Assembly: GCF_001591025.1 (NCBI RefSeq)
Contig: NZ_BCTZ01000012.1
Span: 62,001 to 126,000, forward strand
Direction of reading: 5' to 3'
DNA: 64,000 nucleotides
Source of the DNA: Sphingomonas soli NBRC 100801
GTDB taxonomy: Bacteria; Pseudomonadota; Alphaproteobacteria; Sphingomonadales; Sphingomonadaceae
Under the pieces are notes generated by a model. It was given only the letters and a program-made list of their open reading frames with translations. It was not told the DNA's origin and did not search any database. The translations under genes and the position numbers were made by a program. Each line of letters starts with the position of its first letter. Positions within the stretch are counted from its first letter, which is position 1. Below, piece by piece: positions 56,144 through 64,000 of the stretch.

Positions 56144-56533
56144 TCAGGCCACGCCGTACGTGATAAGCGCGGCATAAACGGCGAGGCCGATCATCGTCAG
56201 CATCGTCGTGGCGGTGCCGATCTCGCGCCCCGCGCGCACGCCGTCCATGCCGAAGCCGTGGAGCACGCGCCCGATCACATAGACCAGCGCGACGATCCAC
56301 AGATACAGGTTCGACCCGCGCGCCAGCTCGACCAGGCCGAGCAGAATCAGCACGATCGGCGTATATTCGGCGAAGTTGAGCTGGGCCCGCATCCGCGCGA
56401 TCAGCCGCAGATTGCCGCCATCCCCCACCGATATCTTCTCGGCCGTGCGGATTCGGGCGACACGCAGCCCCAGCCAGAAATTGATGAACGCGGCGGCCGC
56501 GGCGGCGGTCAAAGTCACAGGCAGCAAGATCAT
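56144..56533 (-). CDS. MAPEG family membrane protein
   Basis: This 129-residue protein has four membrane helices and the MAPEG pattern: FWLGLRVARIRTAEKISVGD at about 19-38, then MRAQLNFAEYTPIVLILLGL and the GRVLHGFGMD segment. Eukaryotic relatives act in eicosanoid and glutathione metabolism; bacterial members are of uncertain role. It is monocistronic. Confidence 0.88.
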   Translation of the reverse strand: MILLPVTLTAAAAAAFINFWLGLRVARIRTAEKISVGDGGNLRLIARMRAQLNFAEYTPIVLILLGLVELARGSNLYLWIVALVYVIGRVLHGFGMDGVRAGREIGTATTMLTMIGLAVYAALITYGVA

Positions 56534-56572
56534 GTTCTGGGTCCCTCTTTACGCCGCGCACCCTACACAGCC

Positions 56573-56600
56573 TTGCAAGCGCGGCAAGAATCGCTATAGG
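56573..56600 (+). promoter_or_regulatory. Candidate promoter of rpmF-plsX-fabH
   Basis: TTGCAA, a 16-nt spacer and TATAGG. It would give a leader of about 115 nt before rpmF. The leader contains a 9-bp hairpin AGCGCCGGC-CAT-GCTGGCGCT. Confidence 0.4.
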
Positions 56601-56723
56601 CGCGGCTCGCTTCGTGACCAGTCCGCCGGTCCGGCGAGCGCCGGCCATGCTGGCGCTTGCCCGAAAGGCAATGGCGGCGTATCGCGGCTTTTGATTCTGT
56701 TTTGTTCGTGAAAAGGTGCCGAA

Positions 56724-56903
56724 ATGGCCGTCCCTAAGAGAAAGACCTCGCCCTCGAAGCGGGGCATGCGCCGGTCGCACGACTCGCTGACCGTGGCCGC
56801 ATTCCAGGAATGCCCGAATTGCGGCGAGCTCAAGCGCCCGCACAACCTGTGCGGTGCCTGCGGCCATTATAACGGCCGCGAGATCGTCTCGGCCGAGGGC
56901 TGA
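56724..56903 (+). CDS. rpmF: Ribosomal protein L32
   Basis: This 59-residue basic protein begins [20 protein letters not shown] and has two CxxC pairs (CPNC and CGAC, about residues 33-51) for zinc, the so-called C+ form. It is part of the large ribosomal subunit. It precedes plsX and fabH as in many bacteria, tying ribosome and fatty-acid synthesis gene expression. The gap to plsX is 25 nt. Confidence 0.96.
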   Translation: MAVPKRKTSPSKRGMRRSHDSLTVAAFQECPNCGELKRPHNLCGACGHYNGREIVSAEG

Positions 56904-56928
56904 ACCACGCACATCGGGGCCTGCCGGA

Positions 56929-57960
56929 ATGACTAATCCCTCGCGAATCGCCGTCGATGCGATGGGCGGCGATGAGGGGATTGCCGTCATGCTGGCGGGC
57001 GTCGCGCGTGCGCGCCGCCGCTTCGAGGGGATGGAATTCGTCCTTGTCGGCGACGAAGCCCAGATCCGCGAGGGGCTGAAAACCCATCCGAACCTGACCG
57101 CCGCGTCGGAAATCGTCCATGCGCCCGAAATCGTGGCTGCGGACGAGAAGCCCGGTGCCGCGCTTCGCCGCGCCAAGCGGACCTCGATGGGAATCGCCAT
57201 CGATCTGGTGAAGCAGGGTCGCGCAGGCGCGGCCGTATCTTCGGGCAATACCGGCGCGCTGATGGCGATGGCCAAGCTGTCGCTGCGGACCATGCCCGGG
57301 ATCGACCGGCCCGCGCTGGCCGCGCTGATGCCGACGCTCGGCGAAAACGATTCGGTGATGCTCGATCTGGGCGCCAATACCGAAGTCGATGCGCGCAACC
57401 TGGTGCAGTTCGCCGTGATGGGCGCAGCCTATGCGCGCACCGCGCTCGACCTGGCGAACCCGCGTGTCGCCCTGCTCAACATCGGTACCGAAGAGATGAA
57501 GGGCAACCAGAACATCCGCGACGCCGCGGCGATGCTGCGCGCGGCCGATCATCTGCGGCTCGACTTCCACGGCTTTATCGAGGGCAACAAGCTTTCGCGC
57601 GGCGATGTCGACGTGATCGTGTGCGACGGTTTCTCGGGCAATATCGCGCTCAAGACCGTCGAGGGCACGGCGCGCTTCGTCGCCGATCTGCTCAAGCGCG
57701 CCTTTTCCAGCTCGACGCGCTCGAAGATCGGCTTCCTGATCTCGCGCCCGGCCACCGAGCTGCTGCGCCACCATCTCGATCCCAACAACCATAATGGCGC
57801 GGTCTTCCTCGGGCTCAACGGCATCGTCGTGAAGAGCCATGGCAGCGCCAACGAAATCGGCGTGGATACGGCGATCGGCTTCGCAGCCAAGATGCTGCGC
57901 GACGACCTCAACCGCCGGATCGCCGAGGATCTCGGTAACTTTGAAGCGAAGGCGGCATGA
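56929..57960 (+). CDS. plsX: Phosphate acyltransferase PlsX
   Basis: This 343-residue enzyme has [11 protein letters not shown] at the N-terminus, [39 protein letters not shown] and [18 protein letters not shown]. It converts acyl-ACP to acyl-phosphate for phospholipid synthesis. The ATG at 56929 ([14 protein letters not shown]) is the family start. It overlaps fabH by 4 nt (ATGA). Confidence 0.95.
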   Translation: MTNPSRIAVDAMGGDEGIAVMLAGVARARRRFEGMEFVLVGDEAQIREGLKTHPNLTAASEIVHAPEIVAADEKPGAALRRAKRTSMGIAIDLVKQGRAGAAVSSGNTGALMAMAKLSLRTMPGIDRPALAALMPTLGENDSVMLDLGANTEVDARNLVQFAVMGAAYARTALDLANPRVALLNIGTEEMKGNQNIRDAAAMLRAADHLRLDFHGFIEGNKLSRGDVDVIVCDGFSGNIALKTVEGTARFVADLLKRAFSSSTRSKIGFLISRPATELLRHHLDPNNHNGAVFLGLNGIVVKSHGSANEIGVDTAIGFAAKMLRDDLNRRIAEDLGNFEAKAA

Positions 57961-58925
57961 TTCGGTCAGTCATCATCGGCACCGGCTCGCAATTGCCCGC
58001 GCGCCGGGTTTCCAACGCGGAGCTGGCGGAGCAAGTCGATACGACCGACGAGTGGATCGTCGAACGCACCGGCATTCGCTTCCGCTATGTCGCCGCGCCT
58101 GAGGAAACCACCTCGACGCTCGCCACCGGCGCCTGCAAGGCCGCGCTGGCAGCCGCCGGCGTGGATGCCCAGAGCATCGACCTGATCATCCTCGCCACCG
58201 CCACTCCCGATCAGACCTTCCCGGCCAGCGCGACCAAGGTACAGGCCGCGCTCGGCATCGACGACTGCGTTGCGTTCGACGTCGCGGCGGTGTGCTCGGG
58301 CTTCCTCTACGCGCTCCAGGTGGCCGACTCGATGATTCGCGCGGGCGTCCACAAGCGCGCGCTGGTGATCGGCGCAGAAACCTTCAGCCGGATCCTCGAC
58401 TGGGAAGACCGCACCACCTGCGTGCTGTTTGGCGACGGGGCCGGCGCGATCGTGCTGGACGCGCAGGAGAGCGACGCGGGCCAGGGCCGCGGCATCCTCG
58501 CCACCCGGCTGCACGCCGATGGGCGGCACAACGAGCTCCTCTATGTCGATGGAGGCCCATCGACCACGGGAACCGTCGGCAAGGTGCGGATGAAGGGCCG
58601 CGAGGTATTCCGCCACGCCGTGGTCAATCTAGCCTCGGTGATGGAGGAATCGCTCGCCGCCGCAGGGCTCGCCGCCGCGCAGGTGGATTGGGTGGTGCCG
58701 CACCAGGCCAATGCCCGCATTCTGGATGCCACCGCGCGCAAGCTGGGACTCGCCCCCGAAAAGGTGATCGTCACGGTCGATCAGCACGCCAACACCTCTG
58801 CCGCATCGGTTCCGCTCGCGCTCGACACCGCCGTTCGCGATGGCCGAATCAAAGCCAACGACCTTATCGTTCTCGAAGCGATGGGGGGTGGATTCACGTG
58901 GGGCGCGGCGGTCGTACGGTTTTAA
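57957..58925 (+). CDS. fabH: 3-oxoacyl-ACP synthase III
   Basis: This 322-residue enzyme has the catalytic Cys in [16 protein letters not shown] at about 112, His in [15 protein letters not shown] and Asn in [15 protein letters not shown]. The start carries [13 protein letters not shown]. It condenses acetyl-CoA with malonyl-ACP to start fatty acid synthesis. It ends the rpmF-plsX-fabH operon. Confidence 0.95.
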   Translation: MIRSVIIGTGSQLPARRVSNAELAEQVDTTDEWIVERTGIRFRYVAAPEETTSTLATGACKAALAAAGVDAQSIDLIILATATPDQTFPASATKVQAALGIDDCVAFDVAAVCSGFLYALQVADSMIRAGVHKRALVIGAETFSRILDWEDRTTCVLFGDGAGAIVLDAQESDAGQGRGILATRLHADGRHNELLYVDGGPSTTGTVGKVRMKGREVFRHAVVNLASVMEESLAAAGLAAAQVDWVVPHQANARILDATARKLGLAPEKVIVTVDQHANTSAASVPLALDTAVRDGRIKANDLIVLEAMGGGFTWGAAVVRF

Positions 58926-59044
58926 GCTCAGATTATTGCACGAAAATGCGATTATTGTTTCTGTCGCGTAATGTTCTCGTTTGCCGGGTGGTCAACATCT
59001 GCTAGGCAAGCATCAATGTAGATCAATTTGGGGGGTAGGCCGCG

Positions 59045-59344
59045 ATGTCGGCTGCTGGCACGCTGACTAGAGCAGATCTGGCGGAATCGCTGCATCGCGA
59101 AGTAGGCCTCTCGCGCGCAGACGCTGCGCGGATCGTCGAACAGATCCTTGGTCATATGTGCGAAGGCCTGTCGAAGGGCGAGAACGTCAAGATTTCCGGC
59201 TTTGGCAGCTTCATCCTTCGCGACAAGGGTGAGCGCATCGGGCGTAATCCCAAGACCGGTGTTGAGGTTCCCATCGCGCCGCGCCGGGTGCTCACTTTCC
59301 GCGCTAGCCAGATGATGCGGGACCGCATCGTCGCGGCGGGCTGA
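59045..59344 (+). CDS. ihfA: Integration host factor alpha subunit
   Basis: This 99-residue DNA-bending protein has [60 protein letters not shown] and [14 protein letters not shown] is the beta-arm tip that enters the DNA minor groove. IHF often bends DNA between enhancers and sigma-54 promoters, so it may act at the flagellar control region in this window. It is followed by a MerR gene, a common alphaproteobacterial pair. Confidence 0.93.
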   Translation: MSAAGTLTRADLAESLHREVGLSRADAARIVEQILGHMCEGLSKGENVKISGFGSFILRDKGERIGRNPKTGVEVPIAPRRVLTFRASQMMRDRIVAAG

Positions 59345-59352
59345 GGGTCGGA

Positions 59353-59703
59353 ATGAGGCCGGCGTCCGAAAAGGCCGCTGGCGCGCTACGCACCATCGGC
59401 GAACTGGCCCAGGAGATCGGGCGTCCGCAGCATATCCTGCGTTATTGGGAAACGCGCTTTCCCCAGCTCAGGCCGCTCACGCGCGCCGGCAATCGCCGCT
59501 ATTACCGCCCCGACGATGTGGCGCTGGTGCGCCGCATCCACGACCTGCTGTCCAATCAGGGGTATACGATACGCGGTGTCCAGAAGCTGCTGGCCGAAGA
59601 GAAAGGCGGCCGATCAGCAGGCAAACGCGGCGGCCGCAGTAGCGCCGAAACCTTCCGCGCCATTCGCGACGCGCTAGTGCAGGCGCTGGAGGAAGACGCT
59701 TAG
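59353..59703 (+). CDS. MerR family transcriptional regulator
   Basis: This 116-residue protein has a winged helix-turn-helix at about 13-82 (TIGELAQEIGRPQHILRYWE, NRRYYRPDDVALVRRIHDLL, GYTIRGVQKLL). There is no Cys in the C-terminal part, so it is not a metal sensor of the MerR/CueR kind. It lies 8 nt after ihfA and is probably co-transcribed. The role is unknown. Confidence 0.88.
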   Translation: MRPASEKAAGALRTIGELAQEIGRPQHILRYWETRFPQLRPLTRAGNRRYYRPDDVALVRRIHDLLSNQGYTIRGVQKLLAEEKGGRSAGKRGGRSSAETFRAIRDALVQALEEDA

Positions 59704-59718
59704 GTCCGGAACGCCAAC

Positions 59719-59733
59719 GGGCGGGTGCCGCCC
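59719..59733. terminator. Short hairpin between convergent genes
   Basis: GGGCGG-GTG-CCGCCC lies between the merR-type and sixA-like stop codons. It could act in either direction but is short and lacks a T run. Confidence 0.35.
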
Positions 59734-59738
59734 AACCC

Positions 59739-60278
59739 TCAGGGAGTGTCAGGGCCCAGGCTGGGGTCCAGATCGCGCGGCCGAACGAATCGAACCAGCT
59801 CGCCCCTGCCCGGCGAGATCTTTTCCCAATCGTCGACGGCGAAACGCATCTCGGCGAGGCTCGCGGTGGGGAACTTGATCTCGACATCGTCGCGCGCTGG
59901 ATTGCGATCGTCGGGAACCAGCATCAGCACCAGCTCTTCCAGCCCGGGATTATGTCCGGTGAGCAGCACCCGTTCCGCACCCTGGGGCAGCTCGCGGACC
60001 AGATCGAGCAGGGTCCCCGCCGAAGCAAGATAGAGCCGCTGGTCCCATGCGGGCGCGAGATCGCTGCCATAGCCGCTCGCGAGATGCTCGAGCGTTTCCT
60101 TGACGCGCACTGCGGGCGAGGCGACGACATGATCGAATTCGAGCGCCAATGCGCGCATGTGGCGGCCCATCATCGCCGCCGCGCGCTGCCCCTTGGGATT
60201 GAGCGGCCGATCGAAATCGCGTGAGACGGGATCGTCCCAACCTGATTTGGCATGGCGGAGCAGCGTAAGCGTCTTCAT
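59739..60278 (-). CDS. SixA-like phosphohistidine phosphatase
   Basis: This 179-residue histidine phosphatase-superfamily protein has the catalytic LLRHAKSGWDD at about 5-15, VVASPAVRVKETLEHL and the second His in VLLTGHNPGLEELV. SixA in E. coli removes phosphate from histidine phosphotransfer proteins; other members have small-molecule substrates. Its start overlaps the helicase stop by 4 nt, so the two form an operon. Confidence 0.87.
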   Translation of the reverse strand: MKTLTLLRHAKSGWDDPVSRDFDRPLNPKGQRAAAMMGRHMRALALEFDHVVASPAVRVKETLEHLASGYGSDLAPAWDQRLYLASAGTLLDLVRELPQGAERVLLTGHNPGLEELVLMLVPDDRNPARDDVEIKFPTASLAEMRFAVDDWEKISPGRGELVRFVRPRDLDPSLGPDTP

Positions 60279-62995
60279 GGGCGTCCGATAGCGAGGTTGG
60301 CGGGGGCCTCATGCCGCAAGCGTGTGTCCAAGGAAAGTCGAACCCGCTCGACCGCTTCATCAAGCGTTACGCGCGATACCGGCGTGCCGGGCGGAAAGGC
60401 ATCCAGCAGCCGTGAGGGGCTGGCGGCGGATAGCAATACGAACGTGCCGCGATCGTCGGCGCGGCGGATCAGCCGGCCAAACGCCTGCGCCAGCCGCGCG
60501 CGCACGATCCGGTCGTCGAAAGCGGAGCCGCCGCCCGCCAGCCGCCGCGCCGCGTGAAGCACCGTCGGCTTGGGCCAGGGTACGCCTTCCATCACCACCA
60601 GCCGCAGCGAATGACCGGGTACATCGACTCCGTCGCGCAAGGCATCGGTGCCGATCAGCGATGCGCGCGGATCATCGCGGAAGATATCGACCAGCGTGCC
60701 GGTGTCGATCGGATCGACATGCTGGGCGAGCAAGGGCAGCCCTTCGCGCGCCAGCCGGTCGGCGATGCGGGCATGCACCGCGCGCAATCGCCGGATCGCG
60801 GTGAACAGCCCGAGCGTCCCGCCCTCCGCCGCCAGGATCAGCCGGGCATAGGCATTGGCGAGCGCGGGCAGATCGCCGCGCTTCACATCGGTGACGATCA
60901 GCACTTCGGCCTGCCCGGCATAATCGAAGGGGCTGACCGCTTCGAAGCGCTGCGCCGCGCGCGGGAGATGCGAGGCGCCGGTGCGTGCTTCCGCGACATC
61001 CCAATCGCCGCCCGCGCGCAAGGTCGCCGAAGTGATGAGCGCGCCATGCGCAGGCTCAAGCACCGTCCGGGCGAACGGCTTGGACGGATCGAGCCAGTGC
61101 CGATGGAGCCCGACATCATATTCGCGTCCCTCGACGCGATCGACCGCGAGCCAATCGACATACTCCGCATCGGCAGGCCCGCCGATCCGCGCGATCAGCG
61201 CGAGCCATGCGCCCACCGTATCGGTGCGCCAGCCGAGCGAGGCGATGGCCCCTTCGATCCGCGCACGCGCCGGGCCGTCCATCCAGTCGGGCGCTTCGGC
61301 CAGCACAGCTTCGAGGCGGCGGCCAAGCGTCACCAGCGGACGCATCAGCGCATCGAGCGCAGCGGCGGCCGGACCTGCCGCCTCGACCAGCGCGGGATCG
61401 GGCTCGGCCAGCTCGGTTTCCAGGCCATAGCCCGCGTCACCCGAGCCATTGGTGTCACGCGCATAGACGAGCCCGCGCACCGCCGCGAGCAGCCGCTCGA
61501 CGGGGCCGAAGGGATCGCCTTCGTTCAATCGCCGGAGCCAGCCGTCGCTCGGCAATTGATGCGCCGCCTCGACCGCTTCGCCGATCGCCCGGCCGCCCTC
61601 CTCGTCATAGCTGGCGACATCCGAGAGCCGCGCCGCCAGGCCGCGCCGCCTTCCCCGCGCGCCCGATTCGGGGCCGGTGACCCAGCGGCGGATCTCGATC
61701 GCCTCCTGTCCGGTAAGCGCGGCGGAGAACATCGCATCCGCCGCGTCGAAGAGATGATGGCCTTCGTCGAACACATAGCGCGTTGGGCGGTTCGCCGCCT
61801 CGCGCCCGCGCGCGGCGTTGACCATCACCAGCGCATGATTGGCGATGACGATATCGGCATCGGCGCTGGCACGGGCGGCGCGCTTGATGAAGCATTTCCG
61901 GTAATGCGGGCAGCCGGCATAGATGCACTCGCCGCGCCGATCGGTCAGCGCGGTCGATCCGTTGCGGCGAAAGAGGGTGGGGAGCCAGCCAGGCAGGTCG
62001 CCGCCGATCATGTCGCCATCTGCCGTGTACGCCGCCCAGCGCGCGACCAGTTGCGCGAGGATCGCGGCGCGCCTGGCGAATCCGCCCTGCAGCGCGTCCT
62101 CCAGATTGAGCAGGCAGACATAATTCTCGCGCCCCTTGCGCGTGACGATACGCTGCTTGCGGACGGCTTCGTCGGGGAACAGCCGCTCGGTCTCATGCGC
62201 GAGCTGGCGCTGGAGCGCCTTGGTAAAAGTCGATACCCACACCGCGCCTTCGGCCTGGGCTGCCCAGAGCGAGGCGGGGGCGAGATAGCCGAGCGTCTTG
62301 CCGATGCCGGTGCCCGCCTCGGCCAGCACCAGATTGGGCGAGTCGCGCATGTCGCGCGGGGCGAAGGCGCCCGCCGCCGCCGCGGCGAAATCGCGTTGGC
62401 CCTGGCGACGCTCGGCGCCCGCACCGGTCAGCGCTGCCAGCCGCTCGGCAATATCCGCCTCGCTCAGGCTGACGGTGCGGGGCGCGGCGCGGGGAGGCTT
62501 CTCCTCCCATTCGGGCAGCCGCGAGAACAGCCAGCGCTCATGCTCGGCAGGCTTCGCCACGACCTGGCTGACCATAGGCGCCCAGGGCCAGCGCAGCCGG
62601 TATAGCGACTGGACCGCATTCCACGCGCCCTCGCGTTCGGGCCAGTCGCCCTGCGGGATGGCCAGCAATGCCTCCGCTGCCCGGCACAGGAAGCCGGCGA
62701 TTTCCGAATCCTGCCCGGGCGCCTCCAGCCCCGCCGCGCGCGCCAGCCCCTTCGGCGTGGGCACCATGAAACGCGCCGGGCGCAGAAAGGCGAAGAGCTC
62801 GAGCAGATCGAGTCCGTTCAGCTCGGGATGCCCCAGCCGCTGCCCGATCAGCGGCGCATTGAGCAGGATCACCGGCGTATCCGCCGCGATCCGGATCGCC
62901 TCGCCCCGGCTGACGGCGCGCGTCTCCTCTGCGGTCGCGATCCAGACGCCGCCATGGCTCGCGTGCAATGCGGGGTAGGGATTACCAGTCGCCAT
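60275..62995 (-). CDS. DinG/XPD-type iron-sulfur DNA helicase
   Basis: This 906-residue superfamily 2 helicase has Walker A LAEAGTGIGKTLGYLAP, Walker B FDEGHHLFDAAD (DEGH in place of DEAH) and the C-terminal motif LAQAFGRLIRRADDRG. Four cysteines between motifs I and II (NYVC, then GECIYAGCPHYRKC) are arranged as in the 4Fe-4S clamp of XPD/DinG. The N-terminal 200 residues lack the exonuclease motifs of DinG-epsilon fusions. It likely acts in DNA repair. The ATG at 62995 is used; GTG at 63010 is possible. Confidence 0.9.
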   Translation of the reverse strand: MATGNPYPALHASHGGVWIATAEETRAVSRGEAIRIAADTPVILLNAPLIGQRLGHPELNGLDLLELFAFLRPARFMVPTPKGLARAAGLEAPGQDSEIAGFLCRAAEALLAIPQGDWPEREGAWNAVQSLYRLRWPWAPMVSQVVAKPAEHERWLFSRLPEWEEKPPRAAPRTVSLSEADIAERLAALTGAGAERRQGQRDFAAAAAGAFAPRDMRDSPNLVLAEAGTGIGKTLGYLAPASLWAAQAEGAVWVSTFTKALQRQLAHETERLFPDEAVRKQRIVTRKGRENYVCLLNLEDALQGGFARRAAILAQLVARWAAYTADGDMIGGDLPGWLPTLFRRNGSTALTDRRGECIYAGCPHYRKCFIKRAARASADADIVIANHALVMVNAARGREAANRPTRYVFDEGHHLFDAADAMFSAALTGQEAIEIRRWVTGPESGARGRRRGLAARLSDVASYDEEGGRAIGEAVEAAHQLPSDGWLRRLNEGDPFGPVERLLAAVRGLVYARDTNGSGDAGYGLETELAEPDPALVEAAGPAAAALDALMRPLVTLGRRLEAVLAEAPDWMDGPARARIEGAIASLGWRTDTVGAWLALIARIGGPADAEYVDWLAVDRVEGREYDVGLHRHWLDPSKPFARTVLEPAHGALITSATLRAGGDWDVAEARTGASHLPRAAQRFEAVSPFDYAGQAEVLIVTDVKRGDLPALANAYARLILAAEGGTLGLFTAIRRLRAVHARIADRLAREGLPLLAQHVDPIDTGTLVDIFRDDPRASLIGTDALRDGVDVPGHSLRLVVMEGVPWPKPTVLHAARRLAGGGSAFDDRIVRARLAQAFGRLIRRADDRGTFVLLSAASPSRLLDAFPPGTPVSRVTLDEAVERVRLSLDTRLRHEAPANLAIGRP

Positions 62996-63152
62996 AGCCC
63001 GTTCGTACACTTTTCGTTCCGATCGAACAGCGTGGAATCCACGGATCGCGACACCGTTTAGCGCTCATTTCGGATGCTAAACCCGTTGACCCGCTTCCCC
63101 TTCGAGGCTCCGTTGGACCTGCCATGGCCACGTGCTTCTCGGGGGAGGGATC

Positions 63153-63740
63153 ATGCCGTTAGCCGCGCTCAGCATGAAATTGCATCTGTCATCGATCAGC
63201 GAGGGCCTGACCTTCACGGTGACGGGCGTCGAGAACACCAAGACATCGTCGATCAGCAGCAGCCATTCGGCACCGAACCGCTATGAAGCGGCGATGAAGC
63301 GGCAGGGTTGGTACGATATCGACCCCGCGCATTCGCGGACGATCGCCAAGATATCGCATCACTCGACCAACACGTTCAGCACCGATGAGATCATCAACAC
63401 CTTCGTCCGTTTCCGGATTCACGGACATGCCGATGGCCGCGACGTCGACAAAAGCGGCTATTTCCAGCTCACATCGACCGAATGGGGCAGACTCGAACGG
63501 CCCGACTTTGCGGCGCTGCTGGTCCAGATCGAAGGATCGGACGCCTATGTCATCCATCGCAAGACGCCGAGTTTCGTCGAGCCCGATCCCTTCTATGTCG
63601 CGGTGGAGGTGCAGGATGGAAAGATTGCCGTCGCGGTCAGCACCGAAGACGAACTGAGCACCACGGTGCTGAGCCACGTCATCGGCGGCATTCTGGAGAT
63701 TCACAAAAAGGCGATCACCTGGGTGGTTGGCGCGCTGTAG
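63153..63740 (+). CDS. Hypothetical protein of unknown family
   Basis: This 195-residue protein I do not recognise has no membrane segment or signal. The N-terminal part is Ser/Thr-rich (SSISEGLTFTVTGVENTKTS), with a beta-rich middle (FVRFRIHGHADGRDVDKSGY) and an amphipathic C-terminus (LSHVIGGILEIHKKAITWVV). A near-ideal ribosome site GGGGGAGGG lies 4 nt upstream of the ATG. It stands alone, diverging from the helicase and converging on the Cys-rich peptide gene. Codon use is like the rest of the window. Confidence 0.7.
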   Translation: MPLAALSMKLHLSSISEGLTFTVTGVENTKTSSISSSHSAPNRYEAAMKRQGWYDIDPAHSRTIAKISHHSTNTFSTDEIINTFVRFRIHGHADGRDVDKSGYFQLTSTEWGRLERPDFAALLVQIEGSDAYVIHRKTPSFVEPDPFYVAVEVQDGKIAVAVSTEDELSTTVLSHVIGGILEIHKKAITWVVGAL

Positions 63741-63771
63741 CGCCGCCTGCGCCGGGTCCTTACGCGCGAAA

Positions 63772-63801
63772 GGGGCCGCGCCCGCAACCGGAAGCGGCCC
63801 C
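63772..63801. terminator. Hairpin between the hypothetical gene and the Cys-rich peptide gene
   Basis: GGGGCCGC and GCGGCCCC form an 8-bp perfect stem around a 14-nt loop. It begins 9 nt past the Cys-rich peptide stop on the minus strand and 32 nt past the + strand gene, so it can serve both. A TTTCGCG stretch follows on the minus strand. Confidence 0.5.
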
Positions 63802-63809
63802 TCAGCTGC

Positions 63810-63890
63810 TCAGCAGCCGCAATCGCTGCAGGTGCAGCGTACGCAGGTGCAGCGGGTGGCGGCCGAATCGGTTTCGATCATCTGAGTCAT
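63810..63890 (-). CDS. 26-residue metallothionein-like Cys-rich peptide
   Basis: The peptide MTQMIETDSAATR is followed by CTCVRCTCSDCGC. Six cysteines at 14, 16, 19, 21, 24 and 26 form the regular pattern CxCxxCxCxxCxC ending at the stop codon, as in metal-thiolate clusters. AGGAGAAAGACG gives a strong ribosome site and the only other upstream ATG is out of frame and stops at once. A MerR-type promoter lies upstream. It is too short for usual gene finders. A binding role for Cu, Hg, Cd or Zn is inferred; no named family is claimed. Confidence 0.7.
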   Translation of the reverse strand: MTQMIETDSAATRCTCVRCTCSDCGC

Positions 63891-63925
63891 CGTCTTTCTC
63901 CTGTGCCCGGGAGCGGGCGAATCAT

Positions 63926-63957
63926 GTCATAGCCTCCGTACCATGATACGGAGTCAA
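63926..63957 (-). promoter_or_regulatory. MerR-family metal-responsive promoter
   Basis: The minus strand reads TTGACT (-35), a 20-nt spacer and TATGAC (-10). The spacer region carries the dyad CTCCGTA-TCATGG-TACGGAG (63934-63953). Overlong spacers filled by a dyad are the hallmark of promoters remodelled by MerR-type activators, and TTGACTCCGTA..TACGGA is nearly the mercury operator sequence. The regulator gene is not in the window and may lie beyond position 64000. Confidence 0.78.
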
Positions 63958-64000
63958 GCGCGTCAAATCGGCTGCCGGCAGAACAAGTTTGCGATTCGCC

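Noticed and set aside
60554..62605. 683-codon plus-strand ORF opposite the helicase
   Set aside because: Antisense frame of a well-supported helicase gene; composition is typical of GC-driven open frames.

Overview
The window is a high-GC alphaproteobacterial chromosome segment, most likely from a Sphingomonas-like member of the Sphingomonadales. Support for this is the combination of a COQ9-family ubiquinone protein, hisC-tyrA beside metX/metW, an ihfA-merR pair, a RibB protein with a degenerate RibA half, a DUF1489 protein, a large TonB-dependent receptor and a FlgJ with no muramidase domain. The genus is an inference; no rRNA is present. Almost all DNA is coding and genes are packed in operons with ATGA, GTGA and TGATG junctions.

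Region 1 (1-13321) is a flagellar cluster. A divergent control region (2421-2643) carries a consensus sigma-54 promoter for flgBCDEFGHIJKL and motAB on the + strand. It also carries a sigma-54-like site for a second, short motA/motB-like pair plus flgA on the - strand, with FlbD-type inverted repeats between them. flgM and flgN follow with their own sigma-28-like promoter.

Region 2 (13369-26937) holds a TonB-dependent receptor with a Gly-rich insert, an ABC-F ATPase with an overlapping leader ORF, tRNA-Leu(GAG), a MATE exporter, a zinc-ribbon membrane protein, ftsE-ftsX-ydcF-plsC, hisC-tyrA and a Tat-type amine oxidase. A 0.56-kb gene-free stretch with inverted repeats follows.

Region 3 (27500-43989) contains metX-GNAT-metW-pirin, ssb, feoAB with a Fur-like box, coq9, a DMT exporter, an old yellow enzyme, the riboflavin operon ribD-ribE-ribBX-ribH headed by a TonB-like gene under a Zur-like box, gltX, prs and a TauE/SafE permease.

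Region 4 (44042-56533) holds a monooxygenase-fold protein, an MFS exporter, a Cdc48-like double AAA+ ATPase, a candidate small RNA, a LysR regulator, a metallo-beta-lactamase-fold hydrolase, a pabB-pabC fusion, an aminotransferase, an exported MsrA, DUF1489, MgtE, a cyclophilin and a MAPEG protein.

Region 5 (56724-64000) holds rpmF-plsX-fabH, ihfA-merR, a SixA-like phosphatase, a DinG/XPD-type helicase and an unknown 195-residue protein. At the edge is a 26-residue peptide with six cysteines in a regular CxC repeat. It is read from a promoter with a 20-bp spacer filled by a dyad almost identical to a mer operator. This metallothionein-like micro-gene, apparently under MerR-family control, is the most striking feature of the window.
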